A DNA stretch of 64,000 nt from Paenibacillus sp. FSL H8-0537 (GTDB lineage Bacteria; Bacillota; Bacilli; Paenibacillales; Paenibacillaceae): contig NZ_CP150290.1 of assembly GCF_038051995.1 (NCBI RefSeq), forward strand, positions 1,413,501-1,477,500, read 5' to 3'. A program made the position numbers and the translations under genes. Below are positions 8,649 through 16,396 of the stretch, piece after piece (position 1 is the stretch's first letter; each line of letters starts with the position of its first letter). A model generated the notes under the pieces. That model saw only the letters and a list, made by a program, of their open reading frames with translations. It did no database searches and had not been told where the DNA came from.

Positions 8649-8664
8649 ACATGCTATAGCATGT
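8649..8664 (+). promoter_or_regulatory. MarR-type operator upstream of DoxX gene
   Basis: ACATGCTATAGCATGT is a perfect 16-bp palindrome. Its central 12 bp are identical to the operator at 7539-7550. It lies about 30 nt before the DoxX start, after the thioredoxin gene. This suggests a second promoter or a road-block site for the same repressor. Confidence 0.65.
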
Positions 8665-8692
8665 AAAATCATCGAGAAAAGAGGAAATTGTT

Positions 8693-9040
8693 TTGGTGAT
8701 TCATATTCTTCAAGTTATTGTAGGCATATTCTTTATATTTACGGGGAGCAAAATAATTTCCGGGAAAATGGCTAAAGAATTTAAGCGTTTCGGCATGCCT
8801 CCCATCTTTAATTTTTTGACTGGTTTTATTGAGATTACGTCCGCAATCGGTTTAATTTTAGGTATTTGGTATTCGATAGCGGCCATTATTGCAGGGCTCC
8901 TTCTGGCGGCAACCATGTTTTTCGCAGCTTTTGTTCTCGTTGTGGTAGCTAAAGATCCTTTTTCAAAGGCTATACCGGCTATTGTGCTGTGCTTCTTGTC
9001 AGTCATTATCAGTGTGACTCATGTGATATGGATGGCTTAA
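8693..9040 (+). CDS. DoxX-family membrane protein
   Basis: A 115-aa protein with four TM helices. It shows the DoxX-like pattern: FIFTGSKIISGKMAKEFKRFGMPPIFNFLTGFIEITSAIGLILGIW, then a helix pair. Family members are often controlled by MarR/HTH regulators and linked to redox stress; a molecular function is not established. The start is TTG 8693 or GTG 8696 behind GAGGAAA. Confidence 0.8.
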   Translation: MVIHILQVIVGIFFIFTGSKIISGKMAKEFKRFGMPPIFNFLTGFIEITSAIGLILGIWYSIAAIIAGLLLAATMFFAAFVLVVVAKDPFSKAIPAIVLCFLSVIISVTHVIWMA

Positions 9041-9084
9041 TTGTGTATAGATAGTAACTCAATTTTCAGTGAAGGAGCTTAATA

Positions 9085-9513
9085 GTGACGCAAACATTCC
9101 TCTATATTCATGTTTTAAGTGCGGTCCTCATGGGTTTTTATCTTGTTCTACCCTTGCTGGCATTCAAGATCTCGGCTCAGCTTGAAGTACAGGGAAAGAA
9201 AAGCCAGCTTGAATTGTTATTCAGTTTAAACCGATTTGGCCAATTGGCTGTTGTTATTGCCTTCTTGTCAGGCGGTTATCTTGTAAGCCAGGCAGAATAC
9301 CCTACACTTTGGTGGATTCTCGCGATTCTTTTATTATTAGCAATCGCTGCTGTTGGAGGTATCCTTGGCAGTAATATGCGCAAAGTAATCCGTGATTCCG
9401 ACGCATCAGAGATCTTAAAGAGAATGGGGAAGATTCGTTCTCTCAGTGTGTTTGCTTGTCTGCTTTATTTTCTTATGATTACGCTTATGCTTTTCCCGAA
9501 CGTTTTCATTTAA
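9085..9513 (+). CDS. Four-TM membrane protein, DUF2269-like
   Basis: A 142-aa integral membrane protein with helices near residues 1-30, 50-70, 75-95 and 115-140. The spacing and the HVLSAVLMGFYLVLPLL start resemble DUF2269-like/YndJ-type small proteins. No catalytic motif is visible. GTG start 9085 follows GAAGGAG. It is 44 bp after the DoxX gene and probably co-transcribed with it. Confidence 0.65.
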   Translation: MTQTFLYIHVLSAVLMGFYLVLPLLAFKISAQLEVQGKKSQLELLFSLNRFGQLAVVIAFLSGGYLVSQAEYPTLWWILAILLLLAIAAVGGILGSNMRKVIRDSDASEILKRMGKIRSLSVFACLLYFLMITLMLFPNVFI

Positions 9514-9672
9514 TAAAGTTATCTGCTTTTTAATGGTTTCCGAGTATTCACCTCATCGAAGGTTTGGAGCCGAACTGAGTATCGATGCTGAAAAACTTTA
9601 ATGCTTGTATGCCAATCTTCAACGGTAGCTCATTAAACTATCGGGAGACGTTAGCTCCATTAGACAACCACG

Positions 9673-9712
9673 ACGAGGCTGCCGATTTTATCGGTAGCCT
9701 CGTTAAGCTTTT
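9673..9712 (+). terminator. Terminator of the MarR-DoxX operon
   Basis: ACGAGGCTGCCGAT, a 3-nt loop and ATCGGTAGCCTCGT (13 of 14 paired, one GT wobble) are followed by TAAGCTTTT. A 66-codon frame across this hairpin (9585-9785) is treated as non-coding. Confidence 0.7.
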
Positions 9713-9781
9713 GGGCAGAATAACGGAGATTTTGGTGAAATTTCTGGGTAGGAAAATTTTTTGTATTTGGTGGTGGATAAA

Positions 9782-9988
9782 ATGAACATTGTTAATCTCA
9801 GTGCAGATGGAACCATGACTAATGATATTAAATACGAAGTTGAAGTAAATGAATATGTGGAATTACGCTTTGATGAGGATTTTATAATTGTTCCTGCGGC
9901 TCATGATCTTGTTTCCGAAATACGAATTGTTCCTATGCAGGTAGTTGCTACACCACCGTGTGAGACAATTAAGTGTAGTGAAAAATGA
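9782..9988 (+). CDS. Small hypothetical protein
   Basis: A 68-aa acidic protein (MNIVNLSADGTMTNDIKYEVEVNEYVELRFDED in segments), with no signal peptide or TM helix. The sequence alternates as if beta-rich. ATG 9782 is preceded by TGGTGG. It overlaps the next frame by about 11 bp, hinting at coupling. I do not recognise a family. Confidence 0.45.
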   Translation: MNIVNLSADGTMTNDIKYEVEVNEYVELRFDEDFIIVPAAHDLVSEIRIVPMQVVATPPCETIKCSEK

Positions 9989-10295
9989 GCCATACAAAGG
10001 TTTATATAAAGCCGCTTTACAAAACACAGATTCCGTTGCAAGATTTATGTTCTTATGTAGTATCCTTTTTGATGTACTAAATGCTGCTGGCCAATCAGAT
10101 GTAGATAATCATATTAGGTGTCTAGCTGTTTATGACATTAATGAAGATAGAAGTAGCACGAGAAATCCTAATAAAAAGGAAACTATCTTTACTCGGCTAC
10201 TGCATCTGAATGGCTTACCGATCGAATGGATGTTGCGCATACATCGCATGATTAATGATGAATACGGGCATCTTTCGGTTACATATTCTGGTTAA
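9978..10295 (+). CDS. Hypothetical protein, possibly MauJ/HEPN-like fragment
   Basis: A helical protein of about 105 aa (KNEPYKGLYKAALQNTDSVARFMFLCSILFDVL...KKETIFTRL). The YKxLYxAL, RFMFL and ETIFTRL blocks recall MauJ/HEPN-type proteins, in which ETIYTRLRNEIGH normally follows. Here the sequence after ETIFTRL departs from that pattern, so this may be a frameshifted or diverged relic. GTG 9978 is a reasonable start; an upstream TTG at 9945 is possible. The family call is tentative. Confidence 0.4.
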   Translation: MKNEPYKGLYKAALQNTDSVARFMFLCSILFDVLNAAGQSDVDNHIRCLAVYDINEDRSSTRNPNKKETIFTRLLHLNGLPIEWMLRIHRMINDEYGHLSVTYSG

Positions 10296-10321
10296 TCAAC
10301 AGGCCTGCAAAAGGATATAAG

Positions 10322-10693
10322 TTGGCTAGTACTGATCGCACGTTCGTGAAGCATAGCGAGAAAAGGGGAATTATTAACGGATGGCCTGGAGGTATGAAAG
10401 TGGAACCGAAAACTCTATCGTTAATTCCTGAGTTTCATAAACTTATCGCTACTTCAATTGATTACAATACGTTAGGTAACAGAAAAGTGAGAATATCCTT
10501 AAAAGATTTATCAAACAGACTTAATAAACTCAATGAACAAAGTGATTTGAAAAAAAATTGGTTGCGTACCTACCGGTGGTGGGGAAAAGTAACCGTACAA
10601 CTCCCAGAAGCTAAATCATTAGAGTTAATTGGTAATGGTCATCCTTACGATAAACTACACCTTATAGATAAGATCTTAAATAGTGAGGCTTAG
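10322..10693 (+). CDS. Hypothetical protein
   Basis: Up to 123 aa, basic and soluble, of no family I recognise. The GTG at 10400 follows GGAGGT by 6 nt and is a better initiation site than the TTG at 10322. The real product may therefore be about 97 aa beginning V-E-P-K-T-L-S-L. It lies between small unknown genes and the kinase/isomerase operon, so it may belong to that island. Confidence 0.4.
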   Translation: MASTDRTFVKHSEKRGIINGWPGGMKVEPKTLSLIPEFHKLIATSIDYNTLGNRKVRISLKDLSNRLNKLNEQSDLKKNWLRTYRWWGKVTVQLPEAKSLELIGNGHPYDKLHLIDKILNSEA

Positions 10694-10740
10694 TCTTAAA
10701 CAATGTTCTGATAACTACGAGGAAGGGGGCGAATTACATT

Positions 10741-11709
10741 TTGGAAAAGCAAGTGATTAATTTAAATTCTATTGTTCGTCGAATGTATGATCGCACGATT
10801 AGCTGGTTCATAAAAACATATGGATATCATTATATTAATGATAAAAAATATCCGTTTTTAGCAACCAGCTCCACGTTTGATTTAACTAAAAGTGAAAATG
10901 AGGGTACTTTGTTGGTCAGTGGTCCATGTTTGGATCATGCGGTTGAGGAGGGGAGTAGCGGTGTAAGTTTTCAAATTGCCTTGGAGACATACTTTTTAAT
11001 AAAAAAAGCCCAGATAATGCAAGTTCCTGTATTACTATTAATAATGTCACCTTGTTTGGTAGAAGTTAAGACATTAGATACGTGGAATCAGCTTAAAGAA
11101 AGCTATCGAAGGCTGGTCTTTAGTATTTGTCGGATAGTCGGTTATCCAGTGGCCGATCTTCAGTTAGTCCAGATATGGGAAAGTGATTATGTGTTTAACC
11201 ACATGCGTAAAGTGTATCCATTAAACGACAAGATTCTGCCATTTTTGAAAACGTTGTATCAACCTAGTCGGGCGCTGGATTACACTGATGACAGACAGCT
11301 GAATGATTTATTAATACGTAGTTATCATGATAATCTGCTTGCATATCATCCAGAGGTAATAAGGAGACTTTCAAATCGTCCCTTTAATTCAATTTTGCAT
11401 GTTGAAAACATTCAGCAAATTCGTGCTTTCTATTCCGCAGCCAAATGGTTTGATATTTCTGTATTGACCAATCGTCAACTTGTTTTTGTTACAACACCAT
11501 CTCCAAACGGTGGCATACGCATGACGAGAGCTGATGGGCATGATAGGCTCCCGGCAAACTTAGGAGCTATGGCTATATTAGAGAAAATAGAAAAATCTGA
11601 ATTATTGAGCAATTATATATTGACATACACTACAAAAACAGAGTTAGAAGCTCTAGTGAATGTTTTTGTTAATAGTTTTGTAGAAGAAAGGATAATGAAG
11701 TATGACTAA
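10741..11709 (+). CDS. Uncharacterised protein, first gene of a small biosynthetic-like operon
   Basis: A 322-aa soluble protein. I recognise no confident family. Visible features are a hydrophobic strand PVLLLIMSPCLVEVK near residue 100, and a GGIRMTRADGHDRLPANLGA segment near residue 260 whose shape recalls nucleotide-binding loops of class I synthetase-like or nucleotidyltransferase folds. That resemblance is weak. TTG 10741 follows AGGAAGGGGG. It overlaps the APH-like kinase gene by 8 bp, so the two proteins are probably made in equal amounts and act in one pathway. Confidence 0.6.
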   Translation: MEKQVINLNSIVRRMYDRTISWFIKTYGYHYINDKKYPFLATSSTFDLTKSENEGTLLVSGPCLDHAVEEGSSGVSFQIALETYFLIKKAQIMQVPVLLLIMSPCLVEVKTLDTWNQLKESYRRLVFSICRIVGYPVADLQLVQIWESDYVFNHMRKVYPLNDKILPFLKTLYQPSRALDYTDDRQLNDLLIRSYHDNLLAYHPEVIRRLSNRPFNSILHVENIQQIRAFYSAAKWFDISVLTNRQLVFVTTPSPNGGIRMTRADGHDRLPANLGAMAILEKIEKSELLSNYILTYTTKTELEALVNVFVNSFVEERIMKYD

Positions 11710-12655
11710 CGAGGTACTTGATGTACTGAAATTTGGGTGGGCTGTTGATCTCAAAGTAATGACAGATGAAATAGGAATAAATAACACGACGTGGAAGGTT
11801 GGAGATTCAGCTTGGCTTACTAGATATACTTTAGATGATGTAGATCGCGTAAGTCTCGAAATGAATCTATTAGAACATTTAAATGATAAACATGTTGCGG
11901 ATTCTAGTGGTCTAAAGGTTACTGAGATAATTAAAACACGTCAAGGCAATAAAATATATAAGTATGGTAAATATTTGTGGAGATTAAGCAAACACATGGA
12001 TGGGGAAATGCCCTCACCCGAAGATGCAAGTCTATACCCTATTATTTCCAAAGGGTTGGGGGACTTTCATAGAATTCTTCGAGAAGTACCCTTGAGTTTC
12101 GCGGTGACAAATAATCAACTGATTCAGGCAGTTGAACGGTATGTTTATCAATTTTTAAATAATTCTCAAGAGATTAATCATAAATCAGTGATAAATGACA
12201 CTGAAAGTGAAAATTATATTCTGATTTATGATGCAGCACAGCGCTTATCTAAAAATTTTGAGAAAATCCAGAAACTCCCGGTTCAATTAATACACGGAGA
12301 CTTTACTCATCCGAATCTACGAATCAATAAAGATCATTCGAAGCTAACTGGTGTACTTGATTTAGAGTTCTGTAGTGTAGACCCAGCGATTTTTGATCTT
12401 GCTTCTGTTGTTCTAACGTTGTTCACACGATCAAAGCTGAGAGATCCATTAAAACTTTATAAGGAAATAATTATTACCTATGAAGATAGGGGAGGCGAGG
12501 TCGAGCCAGATTTATTAGAAGTAGCGATACTAGCTAAAAAGCTCGATAGTTACTTTTATCACCGTGAAAGATTATTGAATGGTAGAGGATCAGTAGATAC
12601 ATATCTTAGACAGATAGAACAATTAAAACTCGTTTTGTCGATTTTTGATCGGTAA
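11702..12655 (+). CDS. Aminoglycoside phosphotransferase/choline kinase-fold kinase
   Basis: A 317-aa kinase of the APH superfamily. The catalytic loop is LIHGDFTHPNLRIN (H198, D200, N205), followed by the metal-binding Asp in GVLDLEFCSVDPAIFDLA. The N-lobe contains a beta-rich region that positions ATP. Substrates of this fold include aminoglycosides, homoserine and sugars. Its place between an unknown protein, a sugar-isomerase-like protein and a DegT aminotransferase suggests it phosphorylates a sugar or cyclitol intermediate. Resistance to a self-made product is an alternative. Confidence 0.82.
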   Translation: MTNEVLDVLKFGWAVDLKVMTDEIGINNTTWKVGDSAWLTRYTLDDVDRVSLEMNLLEHLNDKHVADSSGLKVTEIIKTRQGNKIYKYGKYLWRLSKHMDGEMPSPEDASLYPIISKGLGDFHRILREVPLSFAVTNNQLIQAVERYVYQFLNNSQEINHKSVINDTESENYILIYDAAQRLSKNFEKIQKLPVQLIHGDFTHPNLRINKDHSKLTGVLDLEFCSVDPAIFDLASVVLTLFTRSKLRDPLKLYKEIIITYEDRGGEVEPDLLEVAILAKKLDSYFYHRERLLNGRGSVDTYLRQIEQLKLVLSIFDR

Positions 12656-12666
12656 GGAGTATGCAT

Positions 12667-13476
12667 ATGAGATTTGGATATCGGGTTCGTAGATATGACC
12701 TAAGAGAACCACTAGTTGAAAAACTGGTATGTAATGGTTTCGCACATCTGGAGTGGGATTGGAGGTGGAGTGGCGATGGATATTCACCAGTTCCTTCTGT
12801 GGAAGAATTAAATTATGCAAAGGATATATGTTCTCAATATGGACTATCTATTAGTATAGCTGGACCTAATGGCATAAGCATTGCTGAGAAGGTTGTGCCT
12901 CTAAGAAAAGTATCAATAGGCTTATGGAAAGAAATTTATCTGGCGAGTAAGTTCCTGGAAGCAAAATGGTTGGTTCTAGAGTTAGGGTCGGCTGGATTTA
13001 AATCAGAAGACTCAGCGAAAAAGAGAGAGAGAGTAAGTATAGCTAAAGACGCTATTGGCGATATCATCCAAAATACTGAAGATGGGCCACTTTTATTAAT
13101 TGAGAATATGAGGAAATTGCCTGAGGGAAGTCTAAAGTGTTACCTCGGAGACGATGCTACGGATCTATTATATTGCATTGATGGACTAGTGGATCGTTGT
13201 GGTCTCATATTTGACACTGGGCATGCGCTTATTGGGGAAAACCCAGAACAGTGTTTTAATTTATTGAAATCATCTATTAAAGCATTTCATGTGCATACTA
13301 ATAATAGGATTAGTGATATCCATAGAGCACTAACGAGAGAAGATATCTCAGTAAATGGCGACTATTGGACGTCAGTAATTAATTTAATTCATTTAGGAGT
13401 TCCTGCAGTACTTGAAATTGACTCCTTAAGCGCTGCGCTGCAAACGAAACAACTAATTACAGAATATAGGAGTTGA
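12667..13476 (+). CDS. Sugar phosphate isomerase/epimerase-like TIM barrel
   Basis: A 269-aa xylose-isomerase-like (AP_endonuc_2) barrel. The metal-ligand strands are LLLIENM (Glu), LIFDTGHAL (Asp/His), KAFHVHTNN (His) and AVLEIDSL (Glu). This is the set used by divalent-metal sugar isomerases and epimerases such as IolE/IolI. The ATG at 12667 has AAGGAG 7 nt upstream and is preferred over the ATG at 12661. It is 5-11 bp after the kinase gene and 7 bp before the aminotransferase, so it is part of one operon. Confidence 0.8.
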   Translation: MRFGYRVRRYDLREPLVEKLVCNGFAHLEWDWRWSGDGYSPVPSVEELNYAKDICSQYGLSISIAGPNGISIAEKVVPLRKVSIGLWKEIYLASKFLEAKWLVLELGSAGFKSEDSAKKRERVSIAKDAIGDIIQNTEDGPLLLIENMRKLPEGSLKCYLGDDATDLLYCIDGLVDRCGLIFDTGHALIGENPEQCFNLLKSSIKAFHVHTNNRISDIHRALTREDISVNGDYWTSVINLIHLGVPAVLEIDSLSAALQTKQLITEYRS

Positions 13477-13483
13477 GTAGTAT

Positions 13484-13744
13484 ATGACTAAATTAGCAAT
13501 ACACGGCGGAATGCCAGTACGTAATAAGAAGAAGAGTACACAACCTTATATTTCAAGTGAGGCTAAAGCTGAAGTGAACAAGGCCTTAGACTTAGGTTAT
13601 TTGGCAAGATTTTATGGAGGAGTCTATGTACATCAATTTGAGGCGGAATATGCCGAACACTTTAATCGGGAATATGGAATCGCAGTAAACTCAGGAACGG
13701 CAGCTCTACACATTGCATATTTAGGTGCAGAACTTCCCCCTTAA
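13484..13744 (+). pseudogene. DegT/DnrJ/EryC1 aminotransferase, N-terminal fragment
   Basis: Only 86 aa of a family usually 370-430 aa long. The start (LAIHGGMPVRNKK...), the KALDLGYLARFYGG block, and the PLP-pocket segment VNSGTAALHIAYLGAEL are clear. The frame then ends in PP and a stop, where unrelated sequence joins. The Lys that binds PLP is missing, so the product is inactive. The family makes amino sugars, cyclitols or AHBA-type precursors, which fits the kinase and isomerase upstream. The break marks a recombination or deletion point. Confidence 0.85.
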
Positions 13745-13788
13745 CTAATGGTGATTTTTATCTTCATTATAGTGGGTAGGAATAATTT

Positions 13789-14092
13789 TACGATGCTGCT
13801 GCAGAGTCATGCGGGCGAGCTTCATCTGCTCCCGGCGCTTCCGGCAGCTTGGTCAACGGGCTTCGTTCAAGGGCTGCGCGCTAGAGGCGGCTATACGGTC
13901 GACTTGGAATGGAAGGACGGCAGTCTGACGAAGGCCGTAATTGCCTCTACTGCCAGTGGACCATGCTGTATCCGAAGCGCGATCAGTTGTTCGATTACAG
14001 TGGAAGGGAAACCGGTCGAATCCGAGAGGCTGGCCGGCCTTCTCCGCTTTCATGCGGATGCCGGCGTCGTCTACACCGTGCTTCCGGATTGA
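13789..14092 (+). pseudogene. GH95 alpha-L-fucosidase, C-terminal fragment
   Basis: From about 13789 the frame reads [40 protein letters not shown] and a terminal domain ending in YTVLPD. These match the tails of the two complete GH95 genes in this window (20.1-20.4 kb and 32.3-32.5 kb). The catalytic barrel is missing. About 45 bp of unassigned sequence separates it from the DegT fragment. Confidence 0.82.
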
Positions 14093-14207
14093 AACGATTG
14101 CTTGCGTCAACGCCAATGCCCAAGCAGGGAAGAGTGAAATAAAACCGCTTGTCGCTACAGTTTAATCCTTGATCAAAGCAGAACTAGGCCGCACTAGCAT
14201 TGGCCGG

Positions 14208-14256
14208 TAGATGACCCTCGGAATTCGTCAATTCGTCGGGGGTCATCTATTTTTTG
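14208..14256 (+). terminator. Terminator after the GH95 fragment
   Basis: TAGATGACCC (14208-14217) pairs with GGGTCATCTA (14240-14249), followed by TTTTTTG. The region on to 14452 holds no gene I can see, apart from the upstream region of the permease operon. Confidence 0.8.
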
Positions 14257-14452
14257 TCCAGAAACGGAAGCGTACGAGGGACGATATCGCCGCGTTCTAT
14301 GCGGATCGCAAACCGATTTGAACGGCGGCAACGTGATGCTATTGTCCGGGCACCTTGCCATCCGATCTTTAAAAATGACAACGCTTTCTTAAGAATGTTG
14401 GCTTTCGACGCTCTGATTCGAAGAGTACACTGAAAACAAAGGAGGAGCAGAT

Positions 14453-15436
14453 ATGGAGTTGGATACACGCGTAACCGGAATTAAGGGAAAAACAGAACAG
14501 CGAACGCAGTTTTGGAAGCGGTTTAAAAAACAAAAAACGCTGCACCTGTTCGTTGGGCTCGGTATGATATTTTTGCTTGTCTTCGCCTATACGCCGATGT
14601 TCGGCATTCTAATGGCATTTAAGCAGTATTCCATCTCTACCGGAATTAAGGGCATTTTTACAAGCGAATGGGTGGGATTAAAGCATTTCAAGGAGTTCTT
14701 TAATGACTATCAGTTTGGAACAATCGTTCGAAATACGCTGGCATTGAGTCTGCTAAAAATCCTTTTTGCTTTTCCGGCCCCCATATTGCTGGCCATTCTA
14801 TTAAGCGAAGTAAAAAATTTGAAGTTTAAGCGTTTTGTCCAAACGATCAGCTATTTGCCCCATTTCATCTCGTGGGTTGTCGTCGCAGGCATCGCTTTCG
14901 CCTTTCTGTCGACGGATATCGGGATGGTCAATAAAGCGCTTCTAGGGCTAGGCATAATCGACAAGCCGCTTGACATATTGACGAACCCCAACTATTTCTG
15001 GGGACTGGCGACTGGAAGTGCCGTCTGGAAGGAGATGGGCTGGTGGACGATTATCTTCCTGGCCGCCATAGCGGGCATTAACCCGTCATTATACGAAGCC
15101 GCGCAGATCGACGGAGCGGGCCGCTTGGCTCGAATTCGCCATATTACGTTCCCTGGAATGAAAGGAACGATCGTCGTTGTACTTATTCTGACGATCGGAA
15201 GCATTCTGGGCGGAGGACTGGTGGGCTCCAACTTCGAGCAGGCGTTTCTGTTCGGCAACAGCATCAACAATTCGACCTCGGAGATCGTGCAAACTTATGC
15301 GTTTAAGGTCGGATTAAGAGACGGGAGATTTTCCTATGCGGCAGCGATTGATTTGATCCAATCCGTCATTTCCGTCATCCTGATTTTCTCCAGCAACTAC
15401 ATTGCCAAACGCACTTCGGGATCAAGTCTATTCTAG
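14453..15436 (+). CDS. Carbohydrate ABC transporter permease, LplB-like
   Basis: A 327-aa integral membrane protein with six TM helices. It carries the EAA loop typical of sugar importers (YEAAQIDGAGRLARIRHITFPGM). The N-terminus LHLFVGLGMIFLLVFAYTPMFGILMAFKQYS is characteristic of the LplB/YtcP subfamily in Paenibacillus. The start ATG follows AAAGGAGGAG. It is the first gene of a permease-permease-binding protein-GH95-YesM-YesN run. No ATPase gene is nearby; such importers commonly share a MsmX-type ATPase encoded elsewhere. Confidence 0.92.
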   Translation: MELDTRVTGIKGKTEQRTQFWKRFKKQKTLHLFVGLGMIFLLVFAYTPMFGILMAFKQYSISTGIKGIFTSEWVGLKHFKEFFNDYQFGTIVRNTLALSLLKILFAFPAPILLAILLSEVKNLKFKRFVQTISYLPHFISWVVVAGIAFAFLSTDIGMVNKALLGLGIIDKPLDILTNPNYFWGLATGSAVWKEMGWWTIIFLAAIAGINPSLYEAAQIDGAGRLARIRHITFPGMKGTIVVVLILTIGSILGGGLVGSNFEQAFLFGNSINNSTSEIVQTYAFKVGLRDGRFSYAAAIDLIQSVISVILIFSSNYIAKRTSGSSLF

Positions 15437-15451
15437 GAAAGGGGAGCGTGC

Positions 15452-16333
15452 ATGCAGCTCAGCCAAAAACAAAAAGATCGTATCATGGACGCTATGATTT
15501 ATGCATTACTAGCCATTCTGACGTTATCGATGCTTTATCCGTTCTATTACGTCCTGATTCTTTCCTTCAATAAAGGAACCGATTCGCTTCTTGGGGGCGT
15601 CTATCTATGGCCAAGGACCTTTTCCTTTGAAAATTACGCGCGATTTTTGGATGACCCCCACTGGTACCGTGCTTTTTTGGTCACGATTATGAGAACGCTT
15701 GCGGGAACCGCCCTAGGCGTCCTTTTTACCTGTTTGGTTGCTTATGGGCTGTCTCACCGCGATCTTCTGTTTCGCAAAGGTTATTTCACGGTCATTATAT
15801 TCGCGATGTACTTTTCCGGCGGTTTGATACCGTATTACGTCGTTCTGCGCTCACTGGGGCTGCTGAACACGTTTGGTGTCTATGTCATTCCTTCCATGTT
15901 AAGTACGTTTTTTCTGCTGATAGCCATTTCGTTCTTTCAGGAAATTCCGAGTGAACTCAAGGAGTCGGCTTACATGGACGGGGCTACCGAGCTCGTTATT
16001 TTCTACCGGATCATCCTTCCCGTCTCTATGCCGCTGATCGCAACCATGTCGCTTTTCTTGGGGGTTGGTCAATGGAACTCTTGGCTGGATTCCGCTTACT
16101 TCGTGCAGTCGGAAGGTCTGCGGACGCTCGCTTTCCGGATGATGGAGGTTATCAACAAGAGCAATGCGCCGATGGACGCTATAGCCGTTGCGAACAGCGC
16201 TTCAGCGGGCGTCACCAGCTATTCTCTTCAGGTAGCGGCTATGGTTATATCTATCGCGCCTATCGTGTGCGTCTATCCGTTCCTCCAGAGGTTTTTCATT
16301 CAAGGCATTATGCTGGGTTCCGTGAAGGGTTGA
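15452..16333 (+). CDS. Carbohydrate ABC transporter permease, LplC-like
   Basis: A 293-aa protein with six TM helices and an EAA loop (LKESAYMDGATELVIFYRIILPVSMP). The C-terminus YPFLQRFFIQGIMLGSVKG is the family signature. It starts 16 bp after the first permease, behind AAAGGGGAG. It forms the heterodimeric channel with the LplB-like protein. Confidence 0.92.
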   Translation: MQLSQKQKDRIMDAMIYALLAILTLSMLYPFYYVLILSFNKGTDSLLGGVYLWPRTFSFENYARFLDDPHWYRAFLVTIMRTLAGTALGVLFTCLVAYGLSHRDLLFRKGYFTVIIFAMYFSGGLIPYYVVLRSLGLLNTFGVYVIPSMLSTFFLLIAISFFQEIPSELKESAYMDGATELVIFYRIILPVSMPLIATMSLFLGVGQWNSWLDSAYFVQSEGLRTLAFRMMEVINKSNAPMDAIAVANSASAGVTSYSLQVAAMVISIAPIVCVYPFLQRFFIQGIMLGSVKG

Positions 16334-16344
16334 TTTTGTTGGCA

Positions 16345-16372
16345 TTATATTAAAGCGTTTGCTTTAATATAA
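16345..16372 (+). promoter_or_regulatory. Intercistronic hairpin (12-bp perfect stem)
   Basis: TTATATTAAAGC, a GTTT loop and GCTTTAATATAA sit between the permease and binding-protein genes, without a following T run. Such hairpins often stabilise the upstream mRNA end or set unequal expression of the binding protein. The core AAAGCGTTTGCTTT also resembles a LacI/CcpA-type operator, as a less likely reading. Confidence 0.55.
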
Positions 16373-16396
16373 ACATCACTTGTTGGAGGGGTTATT

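Noticed and set aside
9585..9785. 66-codon open frame after the DUF2269-like gene
   Set aside because: It spans the operon terminator hairpin (9673-9712) and has no ribosome site or family resemblance.
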